A DNA stretch of 50,209 nucleotides from Desulfallas thermosapovorans DSM 6562 (GCF_008124625.1 NZ_VNHM01000018.1:1-50209); one strand, 5' to 3'. Numbered from the stretch's first letter, positions 26,231 through 35,833 are shown. Numbers and translations: made by a program. The notes: a model not told the origin generated them from the letters alone.

Positions 26231-26330
26231 TCATATTACCAACCCCAATGCATTGAACGGGTCACCGGCGGCCATTATAAAGGATAGTTGGATTGCAGTC
26301 AGGCAAATTTCTTACAGGGGGAGACAACCG

Positions 26331-29003
26331 GTGATTAAACACCCGCATACACTGAAATTTGAGGATATAATTGCCCATTTGAACACAGACGCGGAGAACG
26401 GCCTAACCGGTGAAGAAGTGCAAAGCCGCCTGGCGGAATACGGGGAGAACCGCCTCAAAGAGCATGCTGGCATTTCTCCCTGGGTCATTTTGGTGAACCA
26501 GTTCCGTAATATTATTATGGTATTATTACTGGGTGCCACCGCGATTTCCCTGTTACTGGGGGATTATGTTGAAGCTGTGGCGATAGTGGCGGTGCTGGTG
26601 CTGAACGCCATGTTCGGCTTTGTTACCGAATACAAGGCGGAACAGGCCATGGATGCTTTAAAAAAGATGGTCACGGCCACGGCCAAGGTAATCCGCAACG
26701 GTAAATTACAGGAAATTGACGCGGCGCAACTGGTGCCCGGCGATATTCTGGTTCTGGAGGAGGGTGACCAGGTAACCGCCGACGCCCGGCTGGTAGAGGC
26801 TGAAAATTTGGCCACGGTGGAGGCTTCTTTAACCGGCGAGTCTCAACCCGTAAACAAAAAAACAGATGTACTGGAACAGGAAAACTTGCCCGTGGGAGAC
26901 CGTAAAAATATGGTCTACATGGGCACCGTGGTGGTACGGGGCGTGGGGCACGCCGTGGTTACCGCCACAGGCCAGCGCACGGAAATAGGCAGTGTTTCCG
27001 CCCTGCTGGAGCAAACCGGTGGCGAAGAAACCCCATTGGAAAAGAGGATGGCCGCTTTAGGTCGCTCACTGGCCGGCATAAGCCTGGCCATTGCGGCCTT
27101 GATGGCGGCGGTGGGCATGGCCATGGGCCGGCCGGTTATTGAGGTTTTGGAGACAGCCATTGCTCTGGCCATAGCCGCCGTACCCGAAGGCCTGCCCGCC
27201 GTGACCACCATTACCCTGGCCATCGGCATGACCCGTATGGCCAAACAAAACGCCATCATCCGGCGTTTACCGGCGGTGGAAACCCTGGGTTCCACCACTG
27301 TAATTTGTACCGACAAAACGGGCACCCTCACCGAAAATGAAATGACCCTGGAGCAAATCTGGCTGGGCGGGCGAGCCGTCAAAGTGACCGGCACCGGTTA
27401 TAAACCAGAAGGTGGTTTTTTGGACGGTAATCACCGGGAACAGGTGCGGGGCGATTTGGAGTTGTTTCTCATAGCCGGTGCCCTGGCCAGTAACGCCTCA
27501 ATTAATAGAAACGACACAGGCCAGTGGGATGTGGTGGGTGATCCTACCGAAGGTGCTTTGGTGGTGGCCGCCATGAAGGGCGGTTTTAATCCTGAAACCG
27601 CCAGGCGCTCCGGGTATAAGGAATTAAAGGAAATTCCCTTCAACTCCGATGAAAAACGCATGGCCGTTTATTACCGGATGCCGGACGGGCAAATGCTGGT
27701 GATGGCCAAAGGTGCGCCCGGAGTAATTATGGAAAGCTGTACGTCAATGCTCAAGGACGGTGCCCGGGTACCCCTGGACCGGCAGGTATGGCAGCAGGTG
27801 GAGGAGGCCAACGACCAAATGGCCCACCGGGGATTGCGGGTGCTGGCCGTAGCCTACCGCCCGGTGGATACTGTGGATGAAGAGCCTTACCGGGATTTAG
27901 TGTTAATCGGCCTGGCCGGCATTATGGACCCACCCCGGAAGGAAGCAAAGCAAGCCATTGAAGAAGCATCCCAGGCGGGTATACGTACCATAATGATTAC
28001 CGGAGATCAGCCTGAAACCGCCCGGGCCATCGGTGACCGTCTGGGACTGACCCACACTGATGTTGTCCACGGCTCGTCACTGCAAAACATGTCTAAAATG
28101 GAATTATCCAATGAACTGGCCCACACCAGCATATTTGCCCGGGTTAACCCCAAAGATAAGCTGGAAATTGTGGAAGCCTTGCAAAAGCAAGGTGCGATTG
28201 TGGCCATGACAGGGGACGGCGTAAATGACGCCCCGGCCTTAAAGGAAGCCGATATCGGCATCGCCATGGGCCAGGAAGGCACCGTGGTGGCCAAGGAAGC
28301 GGCCGATATGGTGCTGGCGGATGATAACTTCGCCACCATTATCCGGGCCGTTAAAGAGGGGCGGGTCATATTTGACAATATCACCAAGTTCATTCATTAC
28401 CTGTTTTCCTGCAACCTCAGCGAAATCATCCTCATTTTTGTGGCACTGCTTATGGGTGTGCCTTTGCCCCTGGTGGCTTTACAGATATTATGGCTGAACC
28501 TGGTGACCGACGTATTCCCCGCCCTGTCCCTGGGCTGGGAACCGGCGGAGCGCGGTATCATGAGTCGCCCCCCCCGGAACCCCGGTCAGGATATCCTTAC
28601 CAACCGTTTCAAGCTGCGCCTGCTGGTACAGGGTACGGTACTGGCGCTGGTTAGTTTAGGCAGCTACCTGTTCACCTTGGGCGCCACCGGCGATTTGGCC
28701 GAGGCCCGCACCGTGGCCTTTGTCACCCTGGCGACAGTGCAGTTGTTTCATGTTTTCAACGTGCGCATGGGCGGGATAATCAAATTGGATCGCTCACTGT
28801 TCAGTAACCCCTTAATTTGGGGGGCCATTGCCCTTGTTTTAGCTTTGCTGGCACTGGCCGTCTACATGCCCCTCTTAAACCGCGTGCTGCAAACCGTGCC
28901 GCTTACCTTGGAGAATTTAATAATTGTAGTGATTGCCACTGTAGCTTCGGTGGCGGTAATTCAAATTATGAACCGGATGAGGTTTTTATATGACCCGGCT
29001 TAG
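26331..29003 (+). CDS. P2A-type calcium-transporting P-type ATPase (second copy)
   Basis: A pump of 890 residues, clearly paralogous to the one at 728 but well diverged. It has PEGLP (285-289), the phosphorylated D328 in CTDKTGTLT, TGDQPETA, MTGDGVNDAPALK (M626), NLSE in M5, and N723 and D727 of NLVTD in M6, so the calcium-site residues are present. The M8 position of SERCA E908 appears to be Q (ATVQLFHVFN). I start it at GTG 26331, with GGGGGAG 7 bases before, since the frame further upstream encodes unlikely sequence in the gap. Two such pumps in one region suggest different affinity or expression conditions, perhaps Ca2+ versus Mn2+. Confidence 0.92.
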   Translation: MIKHPHTLKFEDIIAHLNTDAENGLTGEEVQSRLAEYGENRLKEHAGISPWVILVNQFRNIIMVLLLGATAISLLLGDYVEAVAIVAVLVLNAMFGFVTEYKAEQAMDALKKMVTATAKVIRNGKLQEIDAAQLVPGDILVLEEGDQVTADARLVEAENLATVEASLTGESQPVNKKTDVLEQENLPVGDRKNMVYMGTVVVRGVGHAVVTATGQRTEIGSVSALLEQTGGEETPLEKRMAALGRSLAGISLAIAALMAAVGMAMGRPVIEVLETAIALAIAAVPEGLPAVTTITLAIGMTRMAKQNAIIRRLPAVETLGSTTVICTDKTGTLTENEMTLEQIWLGGRAVKVTGTGYKPEGGFLDGNHREQVRGDLELFLIAGALASNASINRNDTGQWDVVGDPTEGALVVAAMKGGFNPETARRSGYKELKEIPFNSDEKRMAVYYRMPDGQMLVMAKGAPGVIMESCTSMLKDGARVPLDRQVWQQVEEANDQMAHRGLRVLAVAYRPVDTVDEEPYRDLVLIGLAGIMDPPRKEAKQAIEEASQAGIRTIMITGDQPETARAIGDRLGLTHTDVVHGSSLQNMSKMELSNELAHTSIFARVNPKDKLEIVEALQKQGAIVAMTGDGVNDAPALKEADIGIAMGQEGTVVAKEAADMVLADDNFATIIRAVKEGRVIFDNITKFIHYLFSCNLSEIILIFVALLMGVPLPLVALQILWLNLVTDVFPALSLGWEPAERGIMSRPPRNPGQDILTNRFKLRLLVQGTVLALVSLGSYLFTLGATGDLAEARTVAFVTLATVQLFHVFNVRMGGIIKLDRSLFSNPLIWGAIALVLALLALAVYMPLLNRVLQTVPLTLENLIIVVIATVASVAVIQIMNRMRFLYDPA

Positions 29004-29060
29004 CCGGGATTCATTTTTTACACAGGCTTTCTGAAAGGCTTGTTTGAAAAGTAAAAATTC

Positions 29061-29089
29061 GGTGCCAGGTATTTAAAACACCTGGCACC
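29061..29089 (-). terminator. Hairpin terminator between the convergent ATPase and amidase genes
   Basis: GGTGCCAGGT and ACCTGGCACC form a perfect 10-bp stem with a 9-base loop. On the minus strand it is followed by GAATTTTTAC, so it probably ends the amidase transcript. The plus-strand side lacks a T tract. The motif ATTCGGTGCC(A/C)GGT also occurs near 18796, so it may be a dispersed repeat. Confidence 0.65.
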
Positions 29090-29131
29090 TTCAATAGCAA
29101 GTTACTTTAATAAACTTTAAGCCTGACCCCT

Positions 29132-29938
29132 CTATGGAGCTCCGAAATCTTTGCCCTCGTTGTGCATAAAGGTCTCGGTAGCCTTCTCCATATCCACCGA
29201 GCCACTGGTGGGTGTGGCCTCCTCAGCAAAATATTTAACCAGGCCCGAATATATCGCGTAAGCCAGTTTCGCCTGGTAATCTTCGTCACACATCAACTTC
29301 TCTTCACCGGGGTTACTAATAAAACCAATTTCCACAATTACCGACGGCATTTTGGCATTGCGGGTGGTATAATAATCCACGGCTTTGGCCCGGCGGGTGG
29401 TGTTTTTTAACAACCGCACCAGTTCACCCTGTATGGCCATGGCCAATCTTTGCCCTTCTTCGGAACCGGGTTGGTAAAATGTCTGTGCCCCGTGTTCTTT
29501 GGGACCGGACTTGAAACTGTTGACATGCACGCAGATAAAGGCATCGGCATTGCGTTCATTGGCCAGGGCTACCCGCCTTGACAAATCCTGTCTTTTGCGG
29601 GTAATTAATTTGCCGCCGTCCGCATCACTGAGATCAGTATCGGATTCCCGGGTCATTAACACAATGGCACCGCCCTGGCCCAGCACAGTGCTCAACTTGC
29701 GCGAAACAGCCAGGGTGATATCCTTCTCCAGTACTCCGGTGGCTCCTGTTGAACCCGGGTCAATACCACCGTGTCCGGGGTCGACAACAATAACCTTGTT
29801 GGCCACCGACCAGGACAGCGTGGCCACCCGGCGGTTTTCCAAATTATTCGCAATGCCCTGTACCGTATAATAAACCGCTACCATTACAATAACTACCAGC
29901 AATAAAAAACGTATCTTTACCCGGATAACCCGAAGCAT
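29132..29938 (-). CDS. cwlD: N-acetylmuramoyl-L-alanine amidase, CwlD-like
   Basis: A 268-residue zinc amidase (Amidase_3 fold) that cuts the bond between muramic acid and L-alanine in peptidoglycan. An N-terminal membrane anchor (FLLLVVIVMVAVYYTV) precedes the catalytic domain. That domain carries the zinc-binding histidine and glutamate in VDPGHGGIDPGSTG and the downstream C-VHVNSF and VEIGFISNPGEE motifs. Length and anchor fit CwlD, which makes muramic delta-lactam in the spore cortex, suggesting a spore former. Other anchored amidases of this family cannot be excluded. Transcription runs away from the ribosomal cluster end, with a hairpin terminator downstream. Confidence 0.85.
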   Translation of the reverse strand: MLRVIRVKIRFLLLVVIVMVAVYYTVQGIANNLENRRVATLSWSVANKVIVVDPGHGGIDPGSTGATGVLEKDITLAVSRKLSTVLGQGGAIVLMTRESDTDLSDADGGKLITRKRQDLSRRVALANERNADAFICVHVNSFKSGPKEHGAQTFYQPGSEEGQRLAMAIQGELVRLLKNTTRRAKAVDYYTTRNAKMPSVIVEIGFISNPGEEKLMCDEDYQAKLAYAIYSGLVKYFAEEATPTSGSVDMEKATETFMHNEGKDFGAP

Positions 29939-30051
29939 TTACCTATCCCCTCCCGCACTTAAAGGGGTCCGTACCCATCCCCCGTTCTAAAATATGCAGG
30001 AGATAAACGGGATATGAGGAAAAGCTGCGGTGTGCACGCAAAGCTTTCGAA

Positions 30052-30084
30052 ACCAAAAAAAAAGACCACCTGTATGTGGTGGTC
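30052..30084 (-). terminator. Rho-independent terminator after rpsI
   Basis: On the minus strand GACCACC (30078-30084 in plus coordinates) pairs with GGTGGTC (30064-30070) across a 7-base loop and is followed by a long T run. It ends the ribosomal protein cluster. Confidence 0.92.
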
Positions 30085-30110
30085 CCGGTTTTACTAAATT
30101 GATGATGGTA

Positions 30111-30503
30111 CTAACGTTTGGAGTACTGCGGAGCACGCCGGGCCTTTTTCAGGCCGTATTTACGCCTTTCCTTCATACGCGGGTCACGGGTTAAGAATCC
30201 GGCTTTTTTAAGCACCGGCCTCAAATTGGGATCCGCCTCTATCAATGCCCGGGCAATACCCATTTTAACCGCACCGGCCTGGCCGCTGACGCCGCCGCCC
30301 AGCACCTTGGCCATGACATCAAAGCGACTCCCTGTACCGGTTAACTCCAACGGTTGGCGGGCAATAATTTGCAGAGTCTTGCGGCCAAAATATTCTTCCA
30401 GAGTTTTATTGTTAACTGTGATTTTGCCTTCACCGGGACGAAGAAAAACCTTGGCTACGGCGTCTTTCCTGCGTCCGGTACCGTAAAACTGAACTAGGGC
30501 CAC
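30111..30503 (-). CDS. rpsI: 30S ribosomal protein S9
   Basis: A 130-residue head protein of the small subunit. Its basic tail ([11 protein letters not shown]) reaches the P-site tRNA anticodon, and the terminal SKR is the family hallmark. It begins [14 protein letters not shown] and contains [13 protein letters not shown] start at 30503, with GGAGG 10 bases before. Cotranscribed with rplM and followed by the terminator. Confidence 0.97.
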   Translation of the reverse strand: MALVQFYGTGRRKDAVAKVFLRPGEGKITVNNKTLEEYFGRKTLQIIARQPLELTGTGSRFDVMAKVLGGGVSGQAGAVKMGIARALIEADPNLRPVLKKAGFLTRDPRMKERRKYGLKKARRAPQYSKR

Positions 30504-30528
30504 TGAAAAAGTTCCTCCTTTTCAACCG

Positions 30529-30960
30529 TTACATTTCCCAAACTTCCGGCTTTTGGGCCTCATGGGGGTGTTCACTGCCACGGTACACTCTTAATTTCCT
30601 AGCCATATCCCTGCCCAGGCTGTTATGGGGCAACATGCCGGTAACTGCCTTGTAAACGGCCAGTTCGGGTTTTTCCTGCATCAGTTTATCGTATCTGGTG
30701 GCTTTCAATCCGCCAGGGTAACCGGAATGCCGGTAATACATCTTCTGGCGCAATTTATCACCGGTAAGTACCACTTTATCAGCATTAATAATAATTACAT
30801 GGTCGCCTGTATTAACATGGGGTGTGAAGATTGGCTTATGCTTACCTCTTAATAGCCTGGCGGCCTCAGCAGCCACACGTCCCAGCACCTTGCCTTCACC
30901 GTCAATGATGTACCACTTGCGCTGTACATCGGCGGGTTTGGCCATATATGTCGTCCTCAT
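30529..30960 (-). CDS. rplM: 50S ribosomal protein L13
   Basis: A 143-residue early-assembling protein of the large subunit. The sequence from [15 protein letters not shown] through [18 protein letters not shown] and [18 protein letters not shown] is typical. ATG 30960 lies 11 bases after GGAGG. It heads the rplM-rpsI unit, which has its own promoter and an RNA leader likely to respond to L13. Confidence 0.97.
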   Translation of the reverse strand: MRTTYMAKPADVQRKWYIIDGEGKVLGRVAAEAARLLRGKHKPIFTPHVNTGDHVIIINADKVVLTGDKLRQKMYYRHSGYPGGLKATRYDKLMQEKPELAVYKAVTGMLPHNSLGRDMARKLRVYRGSEHPHEAQKPEVWEM

Positions 30961-30977
30961 ACTATTTATTACCTCCC

Positions 30978-31040
30978 GTGTGATGAAAAGAAACCTTACC
31001 GGCCAACCGGGGGCTCGTCGGTCGCCATTAGGTCACACAT
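30978..31040 (-). ncRNA. Probable L13-type autoregulatory leader of rplM-rpsI
   Basis: The transcript from the promoter at 31047-31075 would carry a structured leader. GUGUGA (31033-31038) pairs with UCACAC (30978-30983), and inside it CCGAC pairs with GUUGG. It ends right before the rplM ribosome site. Firmicutes often have an L13-binding leader in this position. The match is by location and structure, not by covariance search. Confidence 0.6.
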
Positions 31041-31046
31041 ATAAAT

Positions 31047-31075
31047 ATTTTAATACATAGCATTACCAGTGTCAA
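31047..31075 (-). promoter_or_regulatory. Sigma-A promoter of rplM-rpsI
   Basis: On the minus strand TTGACA (31070-31075) and TAAAAT (31047-31052) are separated by exactly 17 bases. This is the best consensus promoter in the window and lies just after truA. Confidence 0.8.
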
Positions 31076-31094
31076 GGTAAATGAATTTATAGCT

Positions 31095-31838
31095 CTAATA
31101 TTCCACACGCTCAAGACATAAACCCTGGGGGGGCAGCGTCGGGCCGGCCAGCGCCCGCTTACGGGATTCAATTAAGGTTTTTATTGATTCGGGCTTGATT
31201 TTGCCCATACCCACCTGTAATAACGTCCCGGCCATGATACGCACCATGTTGTACAAAAAACCATCGCCGTTAAAAACAAAGTGTATCACTGGACCTTCAC
31301 GTATAACCCGGGCTTGATACAATGTGCGTACCGTGGTTTTAACGGTGGCACCCGAGGCCTGAAAACATTTAAAGTCATGGGTGCCTTCGAGGTATGTACA
31401 GGCCGCGGACATGGCCTCAGCATCCAGGGATACCGGCCAAAAACAGCTATACAGGCGGTGAAAGGGCGAAGGGATCCCGCTGTTCCATATTGTATACCGG
31501 TATGTTTTAGAACGGGCGCAGATACGGGCATGGAAATTTTCCTCCACCTCCCGGGCTTGGGTCACCACAATATCCCCGGGCAGCAGGCCGTTTAGCGCCA
31601 GTGGTATTCGTTCCACCGGTATGGGCCACCCCGATGCATCGAAATTAACTACCTGGCCCCGGGCATGCACCCCCGAGTCGGTACGCCCCGCACCGATTAC
31701 CTGCACTCGCCGCCTCGCCAGGCGGCCAAGGCATTGTTCCAAAGTTTCCTGTATAGTGGCCAGCCCGGTGCCCCGCTGTTCCTGAAACCCGTGGTAATTG
31801 GTGCCGTCATAGGCCACGGTTAACTTAATATTCCGCAA
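31095..31838 (-). CDS. truA: tRNA pseudouridine(38-40) synthase
   Basis: About 247 residues. TruA converts uridines 38, 39 and 40 in the anticodon arm of many tRNAs to pseudouridine. The catalytic aspartate lies in [15 protein letters not shown], and [21 protein letters not shown] near the C-terminus is also diagnostic. The better start is TTG 31838, with GAGGTGG just upstream, giving the usual [19 protein letters not shown]. An ATG nine codons earlier (31865) has no ribosome site. It ends the ECF-containing transcript and is about 50 bases from ecfT. Confidence 0.95.
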   Translation of the reverse strand: MRNIKLTVAYDGTNYHGFQEQRGTGLATIQETLEQCLGRLARRRVQVIGAGRTDSGVHARGQVVNFDASGWPIPVERIPLALNGLLPGDIVVTQAREVEENFHARICARSKTYRYTIWNSGIPSPFHRLYSCFWPVSLDAEAMSAACTYLEGTHDFKCFQASGATVKTTVRTLYQARVIREGPVIHFVFNGDGFLYNMVRIMAGTLLQVGMGKIKPESIKTLIESRKRALAGPTLPPQGLCLERVEY

Positions 31839-31913
31839 CGGACCACCTCGCGTAAAAGTTATCATTGCTTTGGCATTATAGCAGATGTCCGGCGCGAGTT
31901 TTTAATGCATATA

Positions 31914-32711
31914 TCACAGCACACGCATGGCCGCCACCGCCAGCACAACAGCCATGGTAACCAGTAGCGCTGTATAGTCAGCCGGCCCGAACCGCAGTAC
32001 ATGCATCCGGGAGCGCCGGGCACCAACCTCATAGCACCGGATTTCCATGGCCAGAGCCAACTCATCGGCCCGGCTGAAGATATTTGCCAGCAGGGGTACA
32101 ATAAAGGGAGCCAGCCTGCCGGCGCGTTCCTTGATACCGCCACGGGTAAAATCAGCGCCCCTGGAACGCTGCGCCAGTAACAACTGCCTGGCCTCATCAA
32201 AAAGGGTGGGCACAAAACGCAACGCCAAATTAATCATCATGACTAATTCCCGCACCGGTACTTTCACCCGGCGCAGCGGTGACAACAACCATTCCAGCGC
32301 TGCAGTCAGTTGCAGGGGCGTAGTGGTAAAGGTAAGGGCAGCGGCCGCTATCAACAGTACACTGATGCGCCACAACAACCATCCACTGTTGACCAGCCCT
32401 TCCCGGGATATTTTAATAAACCAGGCGGTTAAAACCGCTTCACCGGGAGTAAAAAAAACCTGTAGTACAAAGCTTACCAGCAGGAGCACCCATAAAGGCT
32501 TAAGACTGCTCCAGTACACACCCGGTTTTATTCCCGAAAATGCCGCGGCCAGCAGTACCCACATAGATACCAGGACCAGGGCGATGGTGTTATAGGTCAC
32601 CAGCACGGCGGGAACCGCCATGACCGTGCACAACAGCTTGGCCCTGGGGTCCAGGCGATGCACCGGTGAACAGGCCGGCAGGTATTGCCCCATGGAAATA
32701 CCCTTGATCAT
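31914..32711 (-). CDS. ecfT: Energy-coupling factor transporter transmembrane protein
   Basis: A 265-residue membrane protein that couples ATP hydrolysis to vitamin-binding S subunits in group II ECF importers. It starts MGQYLPACSPVHRLDPR (the typical cytoplasmic start) and has several hydrophobic helices. Near the C-terminus it has two coupling motifs of the A-R-G/A type (QRSRGADF and IRCYEVGARRSR) that bind the ATPases. The ribosome site GGAGG is 7 bases before ATG 32711. It follows ecfA2 by 4 bases. Confidence 0.93.
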   Translation of the reverse strand: MIKGISMGQYLPACSPVHRLDPRAKLLCTVMAVPAVLVTYNTIALVLVSMWVLLAAAFSGIKPGVYWSSLKPLWVLLLVSFVLQVFFTPGEAVLTAWFIKISREGLVNSGWLLWRISVLLIAAAALTFTTTPLQLTAALEWLLSPLRRVKVPVRELVMMINLALRFVPTLFDEARQLLLAQRSRGADFTRGGIKERAGRLAPFIVPLLANIFSRADELALAMEIRCYEVGARRSRMHVLRFGPADYTALLVTMAVVLAVAAMRVL

Positions 32712-32715
32712 TGTT

Positions 32716-33582
32716 TTACCTCCGTCCCGGCTCCGGTGGCTGCATGAGCCCGCACAACAAGCGAGCGGCTTCCGCCAGGGTTAAGGGCACTGCGGGCAGG
32801 TTTATGCCGGCGGCATTTAACCGTTGGGCCAGTTCCACGGCAAATGGCGCCTTGAGACCGGCTTCTTGTAACACTTGCCTTTGACTGAGCACTTCCCGGG
32901 TTTTACCGTCGCATAACAATTCTCCCCGTTTTAGTACCACTACCCGGTCGGCATAGGCGGCTGCATCCTCCAGGAAATGGGTGATTAATATCACAGTGGT
33001 GCCCAGCCGCACCTGAAGGTCCTTAAGACCGGCCAGAATGAATTGTCTGGCCCTGGGCTCAAGACCGGCGCCGGGTTCATCCAAAACCAGCACCCGGGGG
33101 CGCATAACCAGCACTCCGGCTATGGCAACCCGCCGCAGTATTCCCCCGCTGAGCGTAGCCGGGTCTGCGGTTTGTATTGCTTCGGGAAGTCCCACCAGGG
33201 CCAGCGCTTCTTTAACCCGGCCGGCCACCTTCGCCCTATCCCACCCCATATTCCGGGGGCCAAAGGCAATATCATCAAACACAGTGGCACTGAAAATTTG
33301 TCTTTCCGGAAATTGAAATACCAGCCCCACCTGGCTCCATAACCCCTGGCGGTGTTTTTTATCGGTAGTATCCGTGCCAAAAACCCGTACACGGCCGGCA
33401 GTGGGCAACAGCAAGCCGTTGAAATGCTGTACCAGAGTTGATTTGCCACTTCCGGCCGCTCCCACCAGAGCTATAAACTCACCTTCATGCACCGTCAGTT
33501 CAATATCCCGCAGGGCCACATTTTCAAGGGGCGTGCCGGGTAGATATACATGGGTCAGTCTCTCTACTTCAATACACTGCAT
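32716..33582 (-). CDS. ecfA2: Energy-coupling factor ATPase EcfA2
   Basis: A 288-residue ABC ATPase that powers vitamin uptake with EcfA1 and EcfT. Walker A is GAAGSGKST, the Q-loop lies in FQFPERQIF, Walker B is VLVLDEPG and the switch histidine is in LITHF. Two oddities: the signature reads LSGGILRR instead of the usual LSGGQ/M-x-R, and the D-loop reads GLEP instead of GLDP. These may make its ATP site the weaker one. It overlaps ecfA1 by 19 bases, implying coupled translation. Confidence 0.94.
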   Translation of the reverse strand: MQCIEVERLTHVYLPGTPLENVALRDIELTVHEGEFIALVGAAGSGKSTLVQHFNGLLLPTAGRVRVFGTDTTDKKHRQGLWSQVGLVFQFPERQIFSATVFDDIAFGPRNMGWDRAKVAGRVKEALALVGLPEAIQTADPATLSGGILRRVAIAGVLVMRPRVLVLDEPGAGLEPRARQFILAGLKDLQVRLGTTVILITHFLEDAAAYADRVVVLKRGELLCDGKTREVLSQRQVLQEAGLKAPFAVELAQRLNAAGINLPAVPLTLAEAARLLCGLMQPPEPGRR

Positions 33583-34406
33583 AAATACTCCACCATATCA
33601 TCCAGGGTGCAGATACCCGCGGGCGGCTCAAGACCATGCCCGGCCATACACCGGGCCAGTTCCCCCGCCTCGGGTAACGCCAAACCCAGATCATGCAGCA
33701 GTTTAACCTCACTGAATACCGCTGCCGGCTTATCATCGGCCAGCATACTGCCATGACCCAGTACCCAAACCCGGTCAGCGACGGCTGCTTCATCCATATG
33801 GTGGGTAACCAGTACCACAGCGGTACCACCGGCCGCAAGACGGCGCAGTACCTGAAAAACCTCTTGCCGTGCCAGGGGGTCAAGCATGGAGGTGGGTTCG
33901 TCCAGCACCACGCATAACGGGCGCAGAGCCAGTATACCGGCAATGGCCAAACGCTGTTTTTCCCCCCCGGAGAGCATGTGCGGCGGGCGCTGGCGCATTT
34001 TCCCCAAGCCTACCGCGGACAGCGCCTCCTCCACACGATGGCGCACCTGGCCCGGCGGCAATCCCAGGTTTTCCGGGCCAAAGGCCACGTCTTCCTCAAC
34101 CACCGCGGCCACCAGCTGGTTTTCGGGATTTTGCAACACCAATCCAACGCGCCGGCGTATCTCTTTACGGGTATCCGGCACGGCCGTATCCATACCGTCC
34201 ACCAGTACCCGCCCGCCGGTGGGAGTCAATAAACCCGCCATTATCCTGGCCAGAGTGGATTTACCCGACCCGTTGGGACCGATCACTGCAATGAACTGAG
34301 CTTTTTCCACCCGGGCATTTATATCCTGCAGGACGGGAGAATTACCCGCGGGGTAGCTGTAGGATACCCTTTGCAGCTCAATAAGCAAGTTTCTTTGACC
34401 GGGCAT
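33564..34406 (-). CDS. ecfA1: Energy-coupling factor ATPase EcfA1
   Basis: A 280-residue ABC ATPase, partner of EcfA2. Walker A is GPNGSGKST, the Q-loop is LQNPENQLV (the typical ECF form), the signature is LSGGEKQRLAIAG, Walker B is CVVLDEPTSMLDP and the switch histidine is in VTHHMDEA. All key residues are standard, in contrast with EcfA2. It follows rplQ by 71 bases with a hairpin between, so it can share the ribosomal transcript but possibly at a lower level. Confidence 0.95.
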   Translation of the reverse strand: MPGQRNLLIELQRVSYSYPAGNSPVLQDINARVEKAQFIAVIGPNGSGKSTLARIMAGLLTPTGGRVLVDGMDTAVPDTRKEIRRRVGLVLQNPENQLVAAVVEEDVAFGPENLGLPPGQVRHRVEEALSAVGLGKMRQRPPHMLSGGEKQRLAIAGILALRPLCVVLDEPTSMLDPLARQEVFQVLRRLAAGGTAVVLVTHHMDEAAVADRVWVLGHGSMLADDKPAAVFSEVKLLHDLGLALPEAGELARCMAGHGLEPPAGICTLDDMVEYLCSVLK

Positions 34407-34437
34407 AGCAATAACTCCCCGCCTATAAATGCCAAGA

Positions 34438-34460
34438 GGAAACCGCTGGTTGCGATTTCC
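34438..34460 (-). promoter_or_regulatory. Hairpin between rplQ and ecfA1
   Basis: On the minus strand GGAAATCGC pairs with GCGGTTTCC through 9 bp (one G-U) with a 5-base loop. The following sequence has only a weak T content. It may be an attenuator or a processing site that lowers expression of the transporter genes relative to ribosomal genes. Confidence 0.55.
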
Positions 34461-34477
34461 CGGTCAGCAAAAGACTA

Positions 34478-34816
34478 TTAAACCAGTTCCAAAAGAGCCA
34501 TCTGGGCGGCATCACCACGCCGGTAACCCAGTTTGACTACTCGGGTGTAACCCCCCTGGCGTTCGGCGTACTTGGGGCCATAGGTATCAAAAAGTTTACG
34601 TACCACTCTTTCCTCATAAATGTACTCCAGTGCTTGACGGCGAGCGGCAAGGTCCCCCCGCTTGGCCAGGGTGACCATCTTTTCAGCAATTCTTCTAACT
34701 TCCTTGGCTCGGGTCTCGGTGGTGGTAATACGTTCATCACGGAACAGAGCAGTCACCAGGTTACGCAACATAGCTTTTCTATGGCCAGTGTTGCGGCCCA
34801 ATTTAGCGTAAGCCAC
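34478..34816 (-). CDS. rplQ: 50S ribosomal protein L17
   Basis: A protein of about 112 residues lining the exit of the large-subunit tunnel. It starts [20 protein letters not shown] and ends [17 protein letters not shown] prefer GTG 34816: GGAGG is 7 bases before it and it gives the usual N-terminus. An ATG two codons earlier is too close to the ribosome site. It follows rpoA directly. Confidence 0.96.
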   Translation of the reverse strand: MAYAKLGRNTGHRKAMLRNLVTALFRDERITTTETRAKEVRRIAEKMVTLAKRGDLAARRQALEYIYEERVVRKLFDTYGPKYAERQGGYTRVVKLGYRRGDAAQMALLELV

Positions 34817-34828
34817 CTTCATCCCTCC

Positions 34829-35776
34829 TTAATCATCGTCATCGCGCAGTTTCAAATCCAATTCGGCCAGTTTATTCATGACCTCTTCCAGTGACTTTTT
34901 GCCCAGGTTGCGCACCTTCATCATATCTTCCTCGTTGCGCTGAACCAACTCTTCCACGGTGTTGATTCCCGCCCGTTTCAGACAGTTATATGAACGTACA
35001 CTTAAATCCAGTTCCTCAATGGGCATTTCCAGTATTTTATCCTTTTGTTCTTCTTCCTTCTCCACCATGATTTCAACTTCGTCCGTAGACTCGGTTAAAC
35101 CAATGAAAAGCCGCAGGTGCTCGCTTAATATCTTGGCACTTAGACTGACCGCTTCATCTGGTCTGATACTACCGTCCGTCCAGACTTCCATGGTTAACTG
35201 ATCGTAATCTGTACGCTGCCCCACCCTGGTATTATCCACCTGGTAATTTACTTTGCGCACGGGGGTAAATATCGAATCCACCGGAATAACCCCGATAATA
35301 TGATCGCCTTTTTTGTTACGTTCAGCGGATACATAACCGCGGCCTTTGGAAACGGTCATTTCCATAAACAAACGCCCGTCATCGGCCAGGGTGGCAATGT
35401 GCAAATCCGGATTTAGTATCTCCACGTCCGGATCGGTCAAAATATCACCGGCCGTTACAGGTCCTTCCTGCTGGGCCTCAATACGCATAACCCTTTCCTC
35501 ATCGGTGTGCATTTTCAGGCAAAGGGCTTTGAGGTTCAGGATAATGTCAGTAACATCTTCCTTTACACCGGGCACCGTGGAAAATTCATGCAGAACCCCT
35601 TCTATTTTTACCGAGGTTACTGCCGCGCCGGGCAGTGAGGACAGCAAAATACGCCTGAGGGAATTGCCCAGGGTAATGCCATAACCCCTTTCCAGCGGTT
35701 CAACAACAAATTTTCCATAATGCTGTTCATCATCGGTTTCCACACATTCGATTCTAGGCTTCTCAATTTCCAACAT
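34829..35776 (-). CDS. rpoA: DNA-directed RNA polymerase subunit alpha
   Basis: A 315-residue subunit that dimerises to scaffold RNA polymerase. The N-terminal domain (to about 230) includes [22 protein letters not shown]. An acidic linker leads to the C-terminal domain (about 245-305, with [20 protein letters not shown] and [11 protein letters not shown]), which contacts promoter UP elements and activators. It sits in its usual place between rpsD and rplQ. Confidence 0.97.
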   Translation of the reverse strand: MLEIEKPRIECVETDDEQHYGKFVVEPLERGYGITLGNSLRRILLSSLPGAAVTSVKIEGVLHEFSTVPGVKEDVTDIILNLKALCLKMHTDEERVMRIEAQQEGPVTAGDILTDPDVEILNPDLHIATLADDGRLFMEMTVSKGRGYVSAERNKKGDHIIGVIPVDSIFTPVRKVNYQVDNTRVGQRTDYDQLTMEVWTDGSIRPDEAVSLSAKILSEHLRLFIGLTESTDEVEIMVEKEEEQKDKILEMPIEELDLSVRSYNCLKRAGINTVEELVQRNEEDMMKVRNLGKKSLEEVMNKLAELDLKLRDDDD

Positions 35777-35833
35777 AGCTGAGATTTAAACCCCTCCTTA
35801 GGACGGAATGGGATTATCCCTGATAAACCCGTA

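Noticed and set aside
29012-29045. Terminator directly after the second ATPase (AGGCTTTC/GAAAGGCT)
   Set aside because: The arms do not pair fully and no clean T tract follows.
32047-32595. A 182-codon plus-strand frame opposite ecfT
   Set aside because: Antisense shadow with no recognisable domain; the minus strand carries the conserved family.
35777-35833. Hairpin between rpsD and rpoA (GGGTTTATC/GATAATCCC)
   Set aside because: One mismatch and a 3-base loop in a short gap; could be chance.
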